64,000 nucleotides of DNA from Olsenella_K absiana. Its GTDB lineage: Bacteria > Actinomycetota > Coriobacteriia > Coriobacteriales > Atopobiaceae. A program made the position numbers and the translations under genes. Positions 8,474-16,328 of the stretch are shown here, in pieces. Numbering within the stretch: position 1 is the stretch's first letter; every line of letters begins with the position of its first letter. The DNA lies in NCBI RefSeq assembly GCF_036408855.1, contig NZ_JAZGJQ010000003.1:1-64000 (forward strand), read 5' to 3'. The notes beneath the pieces were generated by a model. It had not been told where the DNA came from, searched no databases, and saw nothing but the letters and a program-made list of their open reading frames with translations.

Positions 8474-8868
8474 CCGCCTGGCGCGGGCCTGGCACCCGGC
8501 TGGCACCGGGCTGGCGCGGGCCTGGCGCCGGGTCGGCACGCCCCTGGCGCACCACCTGCGCCAGCACTGACCTGCTCCATGCCGCAGGTCCTTCTCGCTC
8601 TGGTCCAGACTGGTCCGTATGGGCCGTTTGCGTCGACTGACCCGCAATTTGTGAGCAGGTCACTCGCTTTGCCCGTAGCGAGCGGGCAGCTGCGCGCCCC
8701 CTGCGGGCCGATTGTTACGCCCGTATGACACGGTTTTATCATCAACGGAGGGCTATTGCTAACTCGTTATGACCCGGTCAGAATCGGGGGCGTCAAGCGC
8801 CTACCGACAAAAGCCGGCGGCAGACCCAACGCGTGCGAGTTCGCACCACCTGACAGGAGGAGATCGGA
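8474..8868. other. Intergenic region with minisatellite, inverted repeat and gldA promoter
   Basis: 8474-8560 holds 10-base GC-rich units (CCTGGCGCGG/GCTGGCACCG). TGACCTGCTC (8568-8577) and GAGCAGGTCA (8653-8662) form a distant perfect 10-bp inverted repeat around a GTCCTTCTC motif (8588-8596). TTGTTA (8712-8717) with TTTATC (8735-8740) at 17-bp spacing is a plausible gldA promoter, leaving a leader of about 120 bases in which I recognise no known riboswitch. Confidence 0.4.
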
Positions 8869-9963
8869 ATGAAGCTGCTTCGTGCCATGCGTGAGCCTCT
8901 GAAGTACGTCCAGGGGAAGGGTGCTCTGCTCAAGTTCAAGGAAGAGATGGGTTACATGGGCCAGCGCTGGCTCTTCATCTGTTCCAAGAGCGGCTACAAG
9001 GCCTGCCACGACCAGGTCGAGCAGAGCTTCGGCGACGGCCCGGAGTACCGTCGCTGGGAGGTCTTCGGCGGCATCTCCAGCAAGGGCGAGATTGAGAAGA
9101 TGAAGCAGATCGTCGCGGAGGACAAGATCGACGCGGTCGTCGCGTGCGGCGGCGGCTCGGCGGTCGACACGGCGAAGGCCACGGCCTACTACACGGGCAA
9201 GCACGTCGTCATCATCCCGACGGTCGCCGCGACCGACGCGCCTTGCACGGGCCTCTCCGTCATCTACAACGACGACGGCAGCTTCGACAAGTACCTCTTC
9301 TATCCCACCAACCCCGACGCGGTCATGGTGGACTCGCAGGTCATCGCCAACGCCCCCGTCCGCTTCCTCGTCGCGGGCATGGGCGACGCGCTCGGCACCT
9401 TCTTCGAGGGCCGCGCCTCCATCCGCACCGAGTCGCCGAGCCTCGAGGGCACCGGCATCACGCGTGCTGGCATGGCGCTGGCAAGGCTCTGCTACGAGAC
9501 CCTGCGCAACTACGGCAAGCAGGCTATCGCCGCGTGCGAGAACAACGTGGTGACCCCGGCGCTCGACGCCATCATCGAGGCCAACGTCTACCTGTCCGGC
9601 GTCGGCGCGGACAACGTCAACTGCGCGGCCGCGCACTCCTTCTACAACGGCCTGACCTCGCTCGGCGGCCACAGCGCGCCGCACGGCTGCTGCGTCGCCT
9701 TCGGCACGCTCGTGCAGCTCACGCTCGAGGGCGCCACGAAGGAGGAGTTCGAGGACATCCAGGGCTTCTGCCTGGAGGTCGGCCTGCCGGTGACCCTCGA
9801 GGAGCTCGGCATCACCACGGACGAGCAGATCCGCACGATCGCGAAGAACGCCTGCGTCCCAGGCGAGACGATCCACAACCTCGCGGGCGACGTCACGCCC
9901 GACGAGCTCTACGCCGCCATCGTCGCGACTGACGCCCAGGGCAGGGCGCTGCTCGGGAAGTAG
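8869..9963 (+). CDS. gldA: Glycerol dehydrogenase, iron-containing ADH family
   Basis: 364 aa, the usual GldA length. NAD-dependent oxidation of glycerol to dihydroxyacetone. The nucleotide-binding region VVACGGGSAVDTAKATAYY and IIPTVAATDAPCTGLSVIY are GldA signatures; metal ligands are expected in GMGDALGTFFEG, AAAHSFYNGL and HSAPHGCCVAFGT. CAGGAGGAGA precedes the ATG. Monocistronic, closed by a strong terminator at 10061. Confidence 0.94.
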   Translation: MKLLRAMREPLKYVQGKGALLKFKEEMGYMGQRWLFICSKSGYKACHDQVEQSFGDGPEYRRWEVFGGISSKGEIEKMKQIVAEDKIDAVVACGGGSAVDTAKATAYYTGKHVVIIPTVAATDAPCTGLSVIYNDDGSFDKYLFYPTNPDAVMVDSQVIANAPVRFLVAGMGDALGTFFEGRASIRTESPSLEGTGITRAGMALARLCYETLRNYGKQAIAACENNVVTPALDAIIEANVYLSGVGADNVNCAAAHSFYNGLTSLGGHSAPHGCCVAFGTLVQLTLEGATKEEFEDIQGFCLEVGLPVTLEELGITTDEQIRTIAKNACVPGETIHNLAGDVTPDELYAAIVATDAQGRALLGK

Positions 9964-10022
9964 GCACCCGCGCTGGTGCGGCGGCCGTGCTGGTGTGGCG
10001 GCCGCGCTGGCGTGGCGGCCGT
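9964..10022 (+). repeat. 17-bp minisatellite after gldA
   Basis: Three imperfect units of the form GCTGGTGTGGCGGCCGC directly after the gldA stop codon, before the terminator. Confidence 0.6.
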
Positions 10023-10060
10023 GCGATTGCATTGCCCTAGCGCCTGAAGTGCGCATTTGT

Positions 10061-10099
10061 GGGTCGTTCCGGCAGGATGCCTGCCGGAACGACCCTTTT
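10061..10099 (+). terminator. Rho-independent terminator of gldA
   Basis: Perfect 16-bp stem GGGTCGTTCCGGCAGG / CCTGCCGGAACGACCC with a three-base loop, followed by TTTT. Confidence 0.92.
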
Positions 10100-10174
10100 C
10101 GTGGAGGTGCCCGCACGGCGTCGCCCCGGCGACCGGCGTCCGCGGCGTGAGCCTGGGGGCGGTGGACCTGCCGC

Positions 10175-10272
10175 GCCTGCCTGCACCTGCCGGACCTGCC
10201 GCTCCTGCCCGGACCTGCCCTGACCTGCCTGCACCTGCCGCTCCCCGGACCTGCCGGACCTGCCCTCGCGGG
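10175..10272. repeat. 9-bp minisatellite
   Basis: Repeated GACCTGCCG/CACCTGCCG/CTCCTGCCC units, about ten copies. No gene is visible in 10100-10638; the stretch also holds two copies of the 29-bp ATGCACAA element. Confidence 0.6.
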
Positions 10273-10276
10273 GCCT

Positions 10277-10305
10277 CCGTGCAACGCTCACACCGACTTG
10301 TGCAT
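10277..10305 (-). repeat. 29-bp ATGCACAA element, copy 1
   Basis: The minus strand reads ATGCACAAGTCGG, then eight bases, then GTTGCACGG. It matches the copy at 56419-56447 at 21 of 29 positions by hand alignment. An imperfect palindrome (TGCACAA / TTGCA). Confidence 0.45.
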
Positions 10306-10476
10306 TTCGGCGACTTAGGGACGGGTCGCGGGCTGCAGGCGGTTCGGCGAGGGAGGGGAATTGCGCGTCCGATGTCTCTCTGCCAACCCGAATCCTGGGC
10401 AAATGCGAATCCGAGCCGACGAGCGGTGGCCCGGCAGGCCTGCGAGGACGTCCCAATCCATCCCTAACCCGCTTAA

Positions 10477-10506
10477 ATGCACAACCCCATTGGAGAAGTT
10501 GCGTCG
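10477..10506 (+). repeat. 29-bp ATGCACAA element, copy 2
   Basis: Reads ATGCACAACCCC, then GGAGAAGTTGCGTCG; it shares both ends with the copies at 10277 and 56419 but has one extra base. Intergenic. Confidence 0.4.
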
Positions 10507-10638
10507 GGGTCCTGGTGCCGTTGCCCCGTCGTGCTCGCCGGCGGGGCTGATGGCGCGACGGCCCGCAGCCCGGTTCGCGACGGGGCAGACGACTGGACAC
10601 CGATCGCGACGGGAGCGATAGCCTGGCTCAACCACGGG

Positions 10639-10688
10639 TATCGACTATACTCGACAATTAGATGAGTTTTTATCGACTGTAATCGACA
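10639..10688 (+). promoter_or_regulatory. Two 18-bp operator-like direct repeats before the DUF4143 ATPase
   Basis: TATCGACTATACTCGACA (10639-10656) and TATCGACTGTAATCGACA (10671-10688) match at 16 of 18 positions and lie 32 bp apart, three helical turns. Each is a near-dyad (TCGAC ... TCGA). They end 15 bp before the start codon, in an AT-rich patch likely to hold the promoter. Confidence 0.6.
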
Positions 10689-10703
10689 CTTGAGGGTCGT
10701 ACC

Positions 10704-11975
10704 ATGAACCACGATGTCATCAAGCGGGTGATATTCGACCAGCGCCGCGTTATCCAGCGCATGCGCATCGTCCCTCGCAGGTACGTGCTTGAGCCTGGCG
10801 CCAACTACATCATCGTCGGCATGCGGCGCGCGGGAAAGTCGACCCTCCTCTATGAGCGAGCGCGCGAGCTCGTCGCCCAAGGCGCCGAATGGAGCCAGGT
10901 CGTCTACGTGAACTTCGAGGATGAGAGGCTCCTCGGCTTCACCCTCGCCGACTTCGATGACGTCGTTCAGACTGCCGCCGAGCTGACGGACGAGGAGCCC
11001 TACTTCTTCCTCGACGAGGTCCAGAACGTAGTCGGATGGGAGCGGTTCGCACGCCGCCTGGCTGACGAGCGGCGACGGGTCTACGTCACGGGCAGCAACG
11101 CCGAGATGCTCAGCAGCGAGATGGAGCAGCGCCTTGGCGGCCGCTACCTCGTGTGCGAGCTGATGCCCTACTGCCTCGACGAATACCTCACGGCGTGCGG
11201 CATCGACCATGGCGAGGAGGCGCTGCTCACGGCCGACCTCGTCGGCAGGGTGCAGGGGGCCACGGGCGACTATCTCCGCGAGGGCGGCCTCCCTGAGTCC
11301 GTCGGGTTTCTCGACAGACGCTCCTATGCGGAGGGCGTATACCAGAAGGTGCTCCTTGGCGACATTGCCGCCCGTCATGCAATCAGGTCGGTGCCGACTT
11401 TGAGGATGCTCGTCAAGAAGGTGGCGGAGACGGTTACGAGCGAGGTCACTTTCGCATTCCTCCGGAAGGCCGTCTGCGCGAATGGGGCCTCCATCAGCGT
11501 GGACTCGGTGATCGACTACCTCTCCTATGCGGAGGACGCATATCTCCTCTTCCGGACGAGGAACTTTGCCTCGCGCTTCTCGCAGCGGGAGGGCACGCCC
11601 CGCTTCTACTTCTGCGACAATGGCGTCCTGGGGCTCTTCCTCGTGGACAAGGCGTCGTCACTGCTCGAGAACGCCGTCGCCCTGGGGCTCAGGAGGCGGT
11701 TCGGCGACGGGGTCTACTACTTCAAGTCTGCCAGGACTGGCATCGACGTGGACTTCTACGTTCCGGACGCCTCGCTTGCGGTGCAGGTCTCCTATACGTT
11801 GGACTCTGGCAGCGAAGGGCGGGAGGTGGCGAGCCTCGTGGCCCTCGCGCGCGACGGAAGGCTCGCCCCGCGCCGCTCGGTCATCGTCACGTACGCGGAT
11901 GACGAGAGGACGATTGAGGCCGGCGGAGGCAGGGTCGAGGTCATCCCGCTCTGGAGGTTCCTGCTGGAGGGGTAG
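10704..11975 (+). CDS. AAA ATPase with DUF4143 domain
   Basis: 423 aa. The N-terminal AAA_14 domain has Walker A IVGMRRAGKSTLL and Walker B PYFFLDEVQNVVGWE, with sensor-like VYVTGSNAEMLSSEM. The C-terminal DUF4143 domain includes FYFCDNGVLGLFL and the PD-(D/E)XK-like ARTGIDVDFYVPDASLAVQVSY. Such proteins are widespread orphan ATPases in gut bacteria; their role is not established. Monocistronic, with its own tandem operator-like repeats upstream. Codon use looks less GC-extreme than its neighbours. Confidence 0.85.
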   Translation: MNHDVIKRVIFDQRRVIQRMRIVPRRYVLEPGANYIIVGMRRAGKSTLLYERARELVAQGAEWSQVVYVNFEDERLLGFTLADFDDVVQTAAELTDEEPYFFLDEVQNVVGWERFARRLADERRRVYVTGSNAEMLSSEMEQRLGGRYLVCELMPYCLDEYLTACGIDHGEEALLTADLVGRVQGATGDYLREGGLPESVGFLDRRSYAEGVYQKVLLGDIAARHAIRSVPTLRMLVKKVAETVTSEVTFAFLRKAVCANGASISVDSVIDYLSYAEDAYLLFRTRNFASRFSQREGTPRFYFCDNGVLGLFLVDKASSLLENAVALGLRRRFGDGVYYFKSARTGIDVDFYVPDASLAVQVSYTLDSGSEGREVASLVALARDGRLAPRRSVIVTYADDERTIEAGGGRVEVIPLWRFLLEG

Positions 11976-12128
11976 CCGTACCGGCGCCGGAGGTCGCGCG
12001 GAGCGCGGCGGGCACGGGCGGCCCGCAGGAACGCCGACCGGCGGCCGTGGGCGACGCGGTCGGCGGCCGTGGGCGACGCGCCCGGCGGCAGATGATCGGT
12101 GCGAACGATGCGTGACGGGGAGGCTTGC

Positions 12129-12694
12129 ATGGATGCTTCGATCTCTCAGATGCGGCAGGGCCACTGGCTCCTGGCAGCGTGCTGCGCGCTGTACCTGGCC
12201 TGGTGGGCCATCTTCTTCTGGCCCAAGGTAAGTGGGGGAGAGGCGCAGGGGGCGATCCGCGGCGTCGGCGTGGCGGCGATTCTGGGTGCCGCCGCATGCG
12301 GGCTCCTCGGGGCGACAAGGACGTGCGCTGGCGCGGCTCAGCTGGTGCGCGGCGGCGCGGTGCCGGCGGTGGCCGTGGGGTCCGTGGTGCTCTACCTGGT
12401 GCTTCTCGCCGTCACCACGCGCGCGTTCGGTCGGCAGCCGACGACGGAGCTGGTGCTGTTCGTGGCCTGGCTGGGGATGGAGCTGCTCTGCGCCTGGGCG
12501 CTGGGGAGCGCGGGTCGCGGCGGCGCGGCCGCGCGGCCGCGCTCGCCGTGGCGCTCGCAATCGCGGGCTTCGTCGTGAGCCTCGTCTGCTATGTGCTGTA
12601 CTACCGGCTGGCACCGCTGCCGTCGTTCGTCGACGGCTGCCTGCCGCTCGCGCTCATCGGCGTCGTGAGCGTGGCGCTCGCGCTGGCGATGTAG
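12129..12694 (+). pseudogene. Frameshifted multi-pass membrane protein
   Basis: The frame starting at ATG 12129 (GGGGAGG upstream) encodes MDASISQMRQGHWLLAACC and four hydrophobic helices up to LLCAWALGSAGRGGAA. It then runs into non-membrane sequence and stops at 12578. A second frame, entered around 12525-12545, continues with ALAVALAIAGFVVSLVCYV and a further helix to a stop at 12694. Joined, they give a coherent five- to six-helix protein of about 188 aa. The shift falls in a GCGGCCGCGCGGCCGCGC run where slippage or a read error is easy. The family is not recognised. Confidence 0.65.
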
Positions 12695-12871
12695 GGCAGG
12701 TGCGGCCTTGCCTCCGCAGGGGGTTATGCGCTTTGGAGCCTGTGCGGCATCCCCTACGACGAGGGTGCCCTCGACGGCAGGAGCCTTCTAGCGGCGCTTG
12801 GGTCTTCTCCCGACGAGGCTTGGGTATACCATCGTGCTCGTCCGGTACCGGAAGACCAAGGAGGACCCGCT

Positions 12872-13528
12872 ATGGAACCAGAAGCTGCGCCCGCCACCGC
12901 GCCCGCCGCCGCGCCCGCCGCCGCGCCCGCCGCCGCCACACCCCTCGACGCGCTCGTCGTCTACTGCCACCCGTGGGAGGGCAGCTACACCCACGCCGTG
13001 CTCGAGGCGGTGGAGCGCGGCCTCGGGCGCTCCGGCGCGAGCTTCGAGGTGATCGATCTCTACGGCGACGGCTTCAGCCCCGCGATGAGCGCGGCGGAGC
13101 TCGCGCACTACTCCACGGGTGAGGCGACGGACCCGCTCGTCCTTCGCTACCAGGGCCTGCTCGCGAGGTGTCGCCGTCTCGTGCTCGTGTTCCCGGTCTG
13201 GTGGAACGACGTGCCGGCGATGCTTCGGGGCTTCCTCGACCGCGTCATGCTGCCGGGGTTCTCGTGGGAGGCCACGGGCGCGGGGCTCGCCGGCAAGCTC
13301 CAGAACATCGGGCGCGTGGACGCGTACACGACCTCGTCCAACCCCACCGACTACATGCGGGAGCGGCTGGGGGACGGCATCCAGGGCACGCTTCTGGACG
13401 CGACCTTCTGGCAGCTGGGCTGCGGCGCGGGAACCTGGCATAACCTGGGCGGTATGGATGCCACCGACGAGGGCGAGAGGCGTCGCTGGCTCACCGAGGT
13501 GGAGAAGGAAGTGGCCGCTCAGGCGTGA
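12872..13528 (+). CDS. NAD(P)H dehydrogenase (quinone)-like flavodoxin-fold oxidoreductase
   Basis: 218 aa. The core resembles NQO1/KefF/MdaB-type flavoproteins: ALVVYCHPWEGSYTHAVLE (FMN/FAD phosphate loop), FEVIDLYGDGFSPAM, and LVLVFPVWWNDVPAMLRGF with DRVMLPGFSWE. The first 23 residues are an Ala/Pro tail encoded by a (CGCCCGCCGC)n-type tandem repeat at 12889-12937, likely unstructured. AAGGAGGACCC precedes the ATG. The 177-bp gap upstream is open in the same frame but lacks a start or recognisable domain. Confidence 0.85.
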   Translation: MEPEAAPATAPAAAPAAAPAAATPLDALVVYCHPWEGSYTHAVLEAVERGLGRSGASFEVIDLYGDGFSPAMSAAELAHYSTGEATDPLVLRYQGLLARCRRLVLVFPVWWNDVPAMLRGFLDRVMLPGFSWEATGAGLAGKLQNIGRVDAYTTSSNPTDYMRERLGDGIQGTLLDATFWQLGCGAGTWHNLGGMDATDEGERRRWLTEVEKEVAAQA

Positions 13529-13577
13529 GGCGCTTCGCGTCCTTCTCGCCCGCTCGCCGTGCGCTGGCATTCGCTCG

Positions 13578-13629
13578 CCAGATACGGTCATACACATATG
13601 ACCGTATCTGGTAGTCATATGTGTATGAC
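13578..13629 (+). promoter_or_regulatory. Nested double palindromic operator before SDR-MarR operon
   Basis: CCAGATACGGTCATA / TATGACCGTATCTGG (13578-13611) is a palindrome with 15-bp perfect arms and a four-base centre. Inside it GTCATACACATATGAC (13587-13602) is repeated exactly in inverted orientation as GTCATATGTGTATGAC (13614-13629). Two identical 16-bp boxes with 27-bp centre spacing suggest cooperative dimers, probably of the MarR protein encoded by the operon. Confidence 0.8.
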
Positions 13630-13683
13630 GGACAGGGACGGACCTCGCCCGTCGAGGGCCGGCGAGGGGAGAAGGAGACGCGC

Positions 13684-14484
13684 ATGGACAGGCTCAAGGG
13701 CAAGGTCGCGATCGTGACGGGCTCCACCAGCGGCATCGGCATCGGCATCGCGAGGCGCTTCGCGTCCGAGGGCGCGCACGTGGTCGTTTGCGGCAGGCGC
13801 GAGGAGCGCGGACAGGAGGTCGTGGCTCAGATCGAGGCCGAGGGCGGAAGCGCGAGCTTCCATCGCATGGACCTCACGGACCTCTCGACCGTCGACGCGC
13901 TGATGGCCGACACCGCGCGGGACTTCGGGCACCTCGACGTCCTTGTCAACAACGCCGCAGGCGTGGGCCTCAAGGACGGCCGCGTGGACGAGATCTCGCT
14001 CGAGGACTGGGACGCCATGTTCGCGTCCGGCGTCCGCGGCACGTTCTATGCGATAAAGGCCGCGCTCCCGTACCTGCGCGAGGCCGGCGGCGGCTCCATC
14101 GTGAACATCGGCTCGATGGCGTCGATCTCGGGCGACCTGGGCTCGACCGCCTACGCCTGCAGCAAGGCCGGCGTCGACATGCTCACCTCCTCCGTGGCGC
14201 TGCAGTACGGCAAGGAGAACGTCCGCTGCAACTGCGTGCGCCCCGGCCTCATCGTCACGCCGCAGAACGAGGCGCACGTGCCGCAGCAGCTCAAGGACGT
14301 CTTCCTGAGCAACATCGAGGTCAACCGCTACGGCTGCCCGGACGACATCGCCAACGCCTGCACCTACTTCGCCTCCGACGAGAGCGCCTACGTGACGGGG
14401 CAGGTCATCAACGTGGACGGCGGCCTCAACTCGCACGCCCCCACGGTGGCGCAGTTCCGCTCCGCCGGCTCGAGGACCTGGTAG
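13684..14484 (+). CDS. Short-chain dehydrogenase/reductase
   Basis: 266 aa classical SDR. NAD(P)-binding VTGSTSGIGIGIARR; NNAAG; catalytic Ser in IVNIGSMASISG and Tyr/Lys in YACSKAG; C-terminal YVTGQVINVDGGL. Acts on an unknown alcohol, ketone or steroid-like substrate. GGGAGAAGGAGA before the ATG at 13684 fixes the start. It is followed, with one base of stop/start overlap (TAGTG), by a MarR regulator. Confidence 0.9.
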   Translation: MDRLKGKVAIVTGSTSGIGIGIARRFASEGAHVVVCGRREERGQEVVAQIEAEGGSASFHRMDLTDLSTVDALMADTARDFGHLDVLVNNAAGVGLKDGRVDEISLEDWDAMFASGVRGTFYAIKAALPYLREAGGGSIVNIGSMASISGDLGSTAYACSKAGVDMLTSSVALQYGKENVRCNCVRPGLIVTPQNEAHVPQQLKDVFLSNIEVNRYGCPDDIANACTYFASDESAYVTGQVINVDGGLNSHAPTVAQFRSAGSRTW

Positions 14485-15020
14485 TGCCCGCGGATCTCGG
14501 TGGGGCGACGGGCACCACCACGGTGGGCGAGACCCCGTCGCCCGCTAGGGCCCCTGAGACTGCCGCAGACCCGGTGGGCTCCGCCGAGGAGGCTACTGAC
14601 GTAGCCCTCAGGCCCGCCTACCGCATGCGGGTCGTGTTCGAGCGCACGGTCATGGCGCCCTACCGCGACACGTACCGCGGCGAGCTCGGTCAGGCGCAGG
14701 TCGAGCTCCTGGAGCTCCTCTACATGCGCGGACCCCTGCGCCAGCAGGACCTCGCGCGCGAGCTCCGCACCTCCAAGCAGCACGTCTCCAAGATGCTCGC
14801 CCGCCTCGCAGAGGTGGGCCACGTCACGCTCGCCGCGGACTCCGCCAGCGCGCGCGGCCACGTCGCGGCGCTGAGCGACGAGGGCCGCGCCTACGTGGAC
14901 GACCACATCATGCAAGGCTCGCGCCAGGTGCAGGCGATCTTCTCGCACCTGAGCGCGTCCGAGCGCGAGGAGCTCGCGCAGGCCATGGATACCGTCGCAC
15001 GCCTTCTCGAGAAGGTCTAG
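14484..15020 (+). CDS. MarR family transcriptional regulator
   Basis: 178 aa. A poorly conserved 40-residue N-terminus precedes a winged HTH: QVELLELLYMRGPLRQQDLA, recognition helix TSKQHVSKMLARLAEVGHV, wing SASARGHVAALSDEG. The GTG start at 14484 overlaps the SDR stop codon. Likely represses its own operon through the nested palindrome at 13578-13629. The ligand is unknown. Confidence 0.87.
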   Translation: MPADLGGATGTTTVGETPSPARAPETAADPVGSAEEATDVALRPAYRMRVVFERTVMAPYRDTYRGELGQAQVELLELLYMRGPLRQQDLARELRTSKQHVSKMLARLAEVGHVTLAADSASARGHVAALSDEGRAYVDDHIMQGSRQVQAIFSHLSASEREELAQAMDTVARLLEKV

Positions 15021-15052
15021 GCCGAGAGGGGCGGGAGACCCGCCAAGAGAAG

Positions 15053-15086
15053 GGCGGGAGGCCCGCTCAAGCGCGGACCTCCCGCC
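15053..15086 (+). terminator. Hairpin after MarR gene
   Basis: GGCGGGAGG / CCTCCCGCC with further inner pairing, 32 bp past the stop codon, between convergent marR and dps. No T-run. Confidence 0.5.
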
Positions 15087-15139
15087 TCGCATGCCTTCAT
15101 GTGGCCGGCCTTGCGCCCGGGCGGGCTCGCTCGGACGAG

Positions 15140-15219
15140 GTCCTTCTCCCCGGGAGGGCCCGCCTCGCTGGAGGGGCCCTTCTCCGAATGAGGCCCTTCT
15201 ACGAGGCGAGGTCCTTCTC
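15140..15219. repeat. Cluster of GTCCTTCTC-type motifs
   Basis: Exact copies at 15140-15148 and 15211-15219, with degenerate copies (GCCCTTCTC, GCCCTTCTA) between them, all in one orientation, in the gap between convergent marR and dps. Confidence 0.65.
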
Positions 15220-15238
15220 TCCGGGCGTGGCCCACTCC

Positions 15239-15667
15239 CTAGGCCGCCTGCTGGCGAAGCATCCAGAGGGTCTTGGACAGGCTCGCGATGTAGTCGTCCA
15301 TCTTTGCGCTCACGAGCGCGTTGGACTCGGCGTCGGCGTGCGCCTTGATCGAGCTGACCTGCTCCAGGATGCGAGAGAGGTCGGCGCGCGTGTTGGCGAA
15401 GGCCTCCTTGCTGGTGAGCGCCTCGTCCGGCCGCTCCTCGATGTCGGATGCGGCGAGTACCTCGGAGAGCGAGGCGATGGGCTTGCCGCCCAGCTGCAGG
15501 ATGAGCTCGGCCACATCGTCGATTGCGGGGAGCAGCTCGTCGTAGAGCTCCTCGAGCTGGGCGTGTGCCTGGAAGAAGTCGTTGCCGCTGACGAACCAGT
15601 GCTGGTTCTGGAGCTTGTGGTACTCGACGGTGAGGTTGGCGAGAAGGGCGTTGAGCTTGGTCTCCAT
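15239..15667 (-). CDS. dps: Dps/ferritin-like DNA-protecting protein
   Basis: 142 aa. Forms dodecamers that oxidise and store iron using peroxide. Evidence: VEYHKLQNQHWFVSGNDFF with the His/Asp ferroxidase ligands, LEELYDELLPAIDDVAE completing the intersubunit site, and ASLSKTLWMLRQQ at the end. Start ATG at 15667 has AAGGAACTCACC upstream; the frame is open 25 codons further but promoter elements lie there. Regulation: promoter at 15732-15760 and a candidate PerR box between promoter and gene. Confidence 0.9.
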   Translation of the reverse strand: METKLNALLANLTVEYHKLQNQHWFVSGNDFFQAHAQLEELYDELLPAIDDVAELILQLGGKPIASLSEVLAASDIEERPDEALTSKEAFANTRADLSRILEQVSSIKAHADAESNALVSAKMDDYIASLSKTLWMLRQQAA

Positions 15668-15704
15668 GGTGAGTTCCTTTCTGTCTGGTCCTATCGGATG
15701 TTTC

Positions 15705-15715
15705 TTAATAGGACT
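15705..15715 (+). promoter_or_regulatory. Candidate PerR box (dps)
   Basis: TTAATAGGACT, matching GATAATAGGACT before perR and GATAATAAGACT before ahpC. A second, weaker version (TAATAATGACTT) lies at 15775-15786, upstream of the -35. Confidence 0.5.
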
Positions 15716-15731
15716 GTTTCTTGTTAGTGGA

Positions 15732-15760
15732 ACTATACCCAACGAGTGCGCACTTGTAAA
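15732..15760 (-). promoter_or_regulatory. dps promoter
   Basis: The minus strand reads TTTACA (15755-15760) and TATAGT (15732-15737) with a 17-bp spacer, about 65 bases before the start codon. Confidence 0.75.
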
Positions 15761-15970
15761 CAGGAATCTATCCTAATAATGACTTCACATCTCCTACACA
15801 AGTGCGTGCGATGCGGCCGTCAGTGCGCTCAGCCGGGCCGCGGGGCCTCGGCGGGCCGCGGGGCTTCGCGCGGGCCGTGGGCCTCGCGCGGGTCGCGACG
15901 GCCCCGCGCGGGTCGCGACTGCCTCGCGCGCCCCCTCGAACGCAGTACATCAATAAAGCAATGAATGCGA

Positions 15971-16089
15971 GCAAATCGCTTTTATCGGACAATTCTCGAA
16001 GGTTTTGTCGCGTAAACGCGAATTGCGGGGGTAGCAAATCGCGTTTAGTGAGCAAAAAATCGAAAAAATGTTCGGAAAAAGCGATTTGC
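15971..16089. repeat. Double-palindrome repeat, diverged third copy
   Basis: Two units, 15971-16025 and 16034-16089, each opening GCAAATCGC and closing with its complement (GCGAATTGC, GCGATTTGC). Unit lengths 55 and 56 and the 8-bp gap are identical to the copy at 20478-20596, although the sequence has diverged. AT-rich relative to the window; flanked by GC-rich filler (15830-15950). No other gene is supported in 15768-16328. Confidence 0.75.
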
Positions 16090-16286
16090 TCACGTAACGG
16101 GAGCATCGGAATCCAGGAGCACGGCACCAGGTCGCGCTCGAAGGCGAGGCGACGCCAGGGAGAAGGACCGCGGGCCGGGTGTTCGCATCGCACTTCCGTC
16201 GTGGCCACGGGCGGGCGCCACCGCCAGGAGGTGGATGCCGCACTCACGGGCCGGGCGTCGCATGCTCCGCGTCCCGTGGCCTGTGG

Positions 16287-16292
16287 TATACT
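16287..16292 (+). promoter_or_regulatory. Extended -10 of the MFS gene
   Basis: TGGTATACT, an extended -10 (TGnTATACT), about 37 bases before the GTG start. No good -35 is seen. Confidence 0.5.
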
Positions 16293-16328
16293 TTCGCCCC
16301 ATTTGATTTCCCTGGAGAGGGGGCCGCC

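Noticed and set aside
8741..8868. Riboswitch in the gldA leader
   Set aside because: Long leader, but I cannot match any conserved riboswitch core.
12695..12871. Gene remnant (GYALWSLCGIPYDEGALDGR in the frame leading into the flavodoxin-like gene)
   Set aside because: No start codon and no recognisable family; too short to support.
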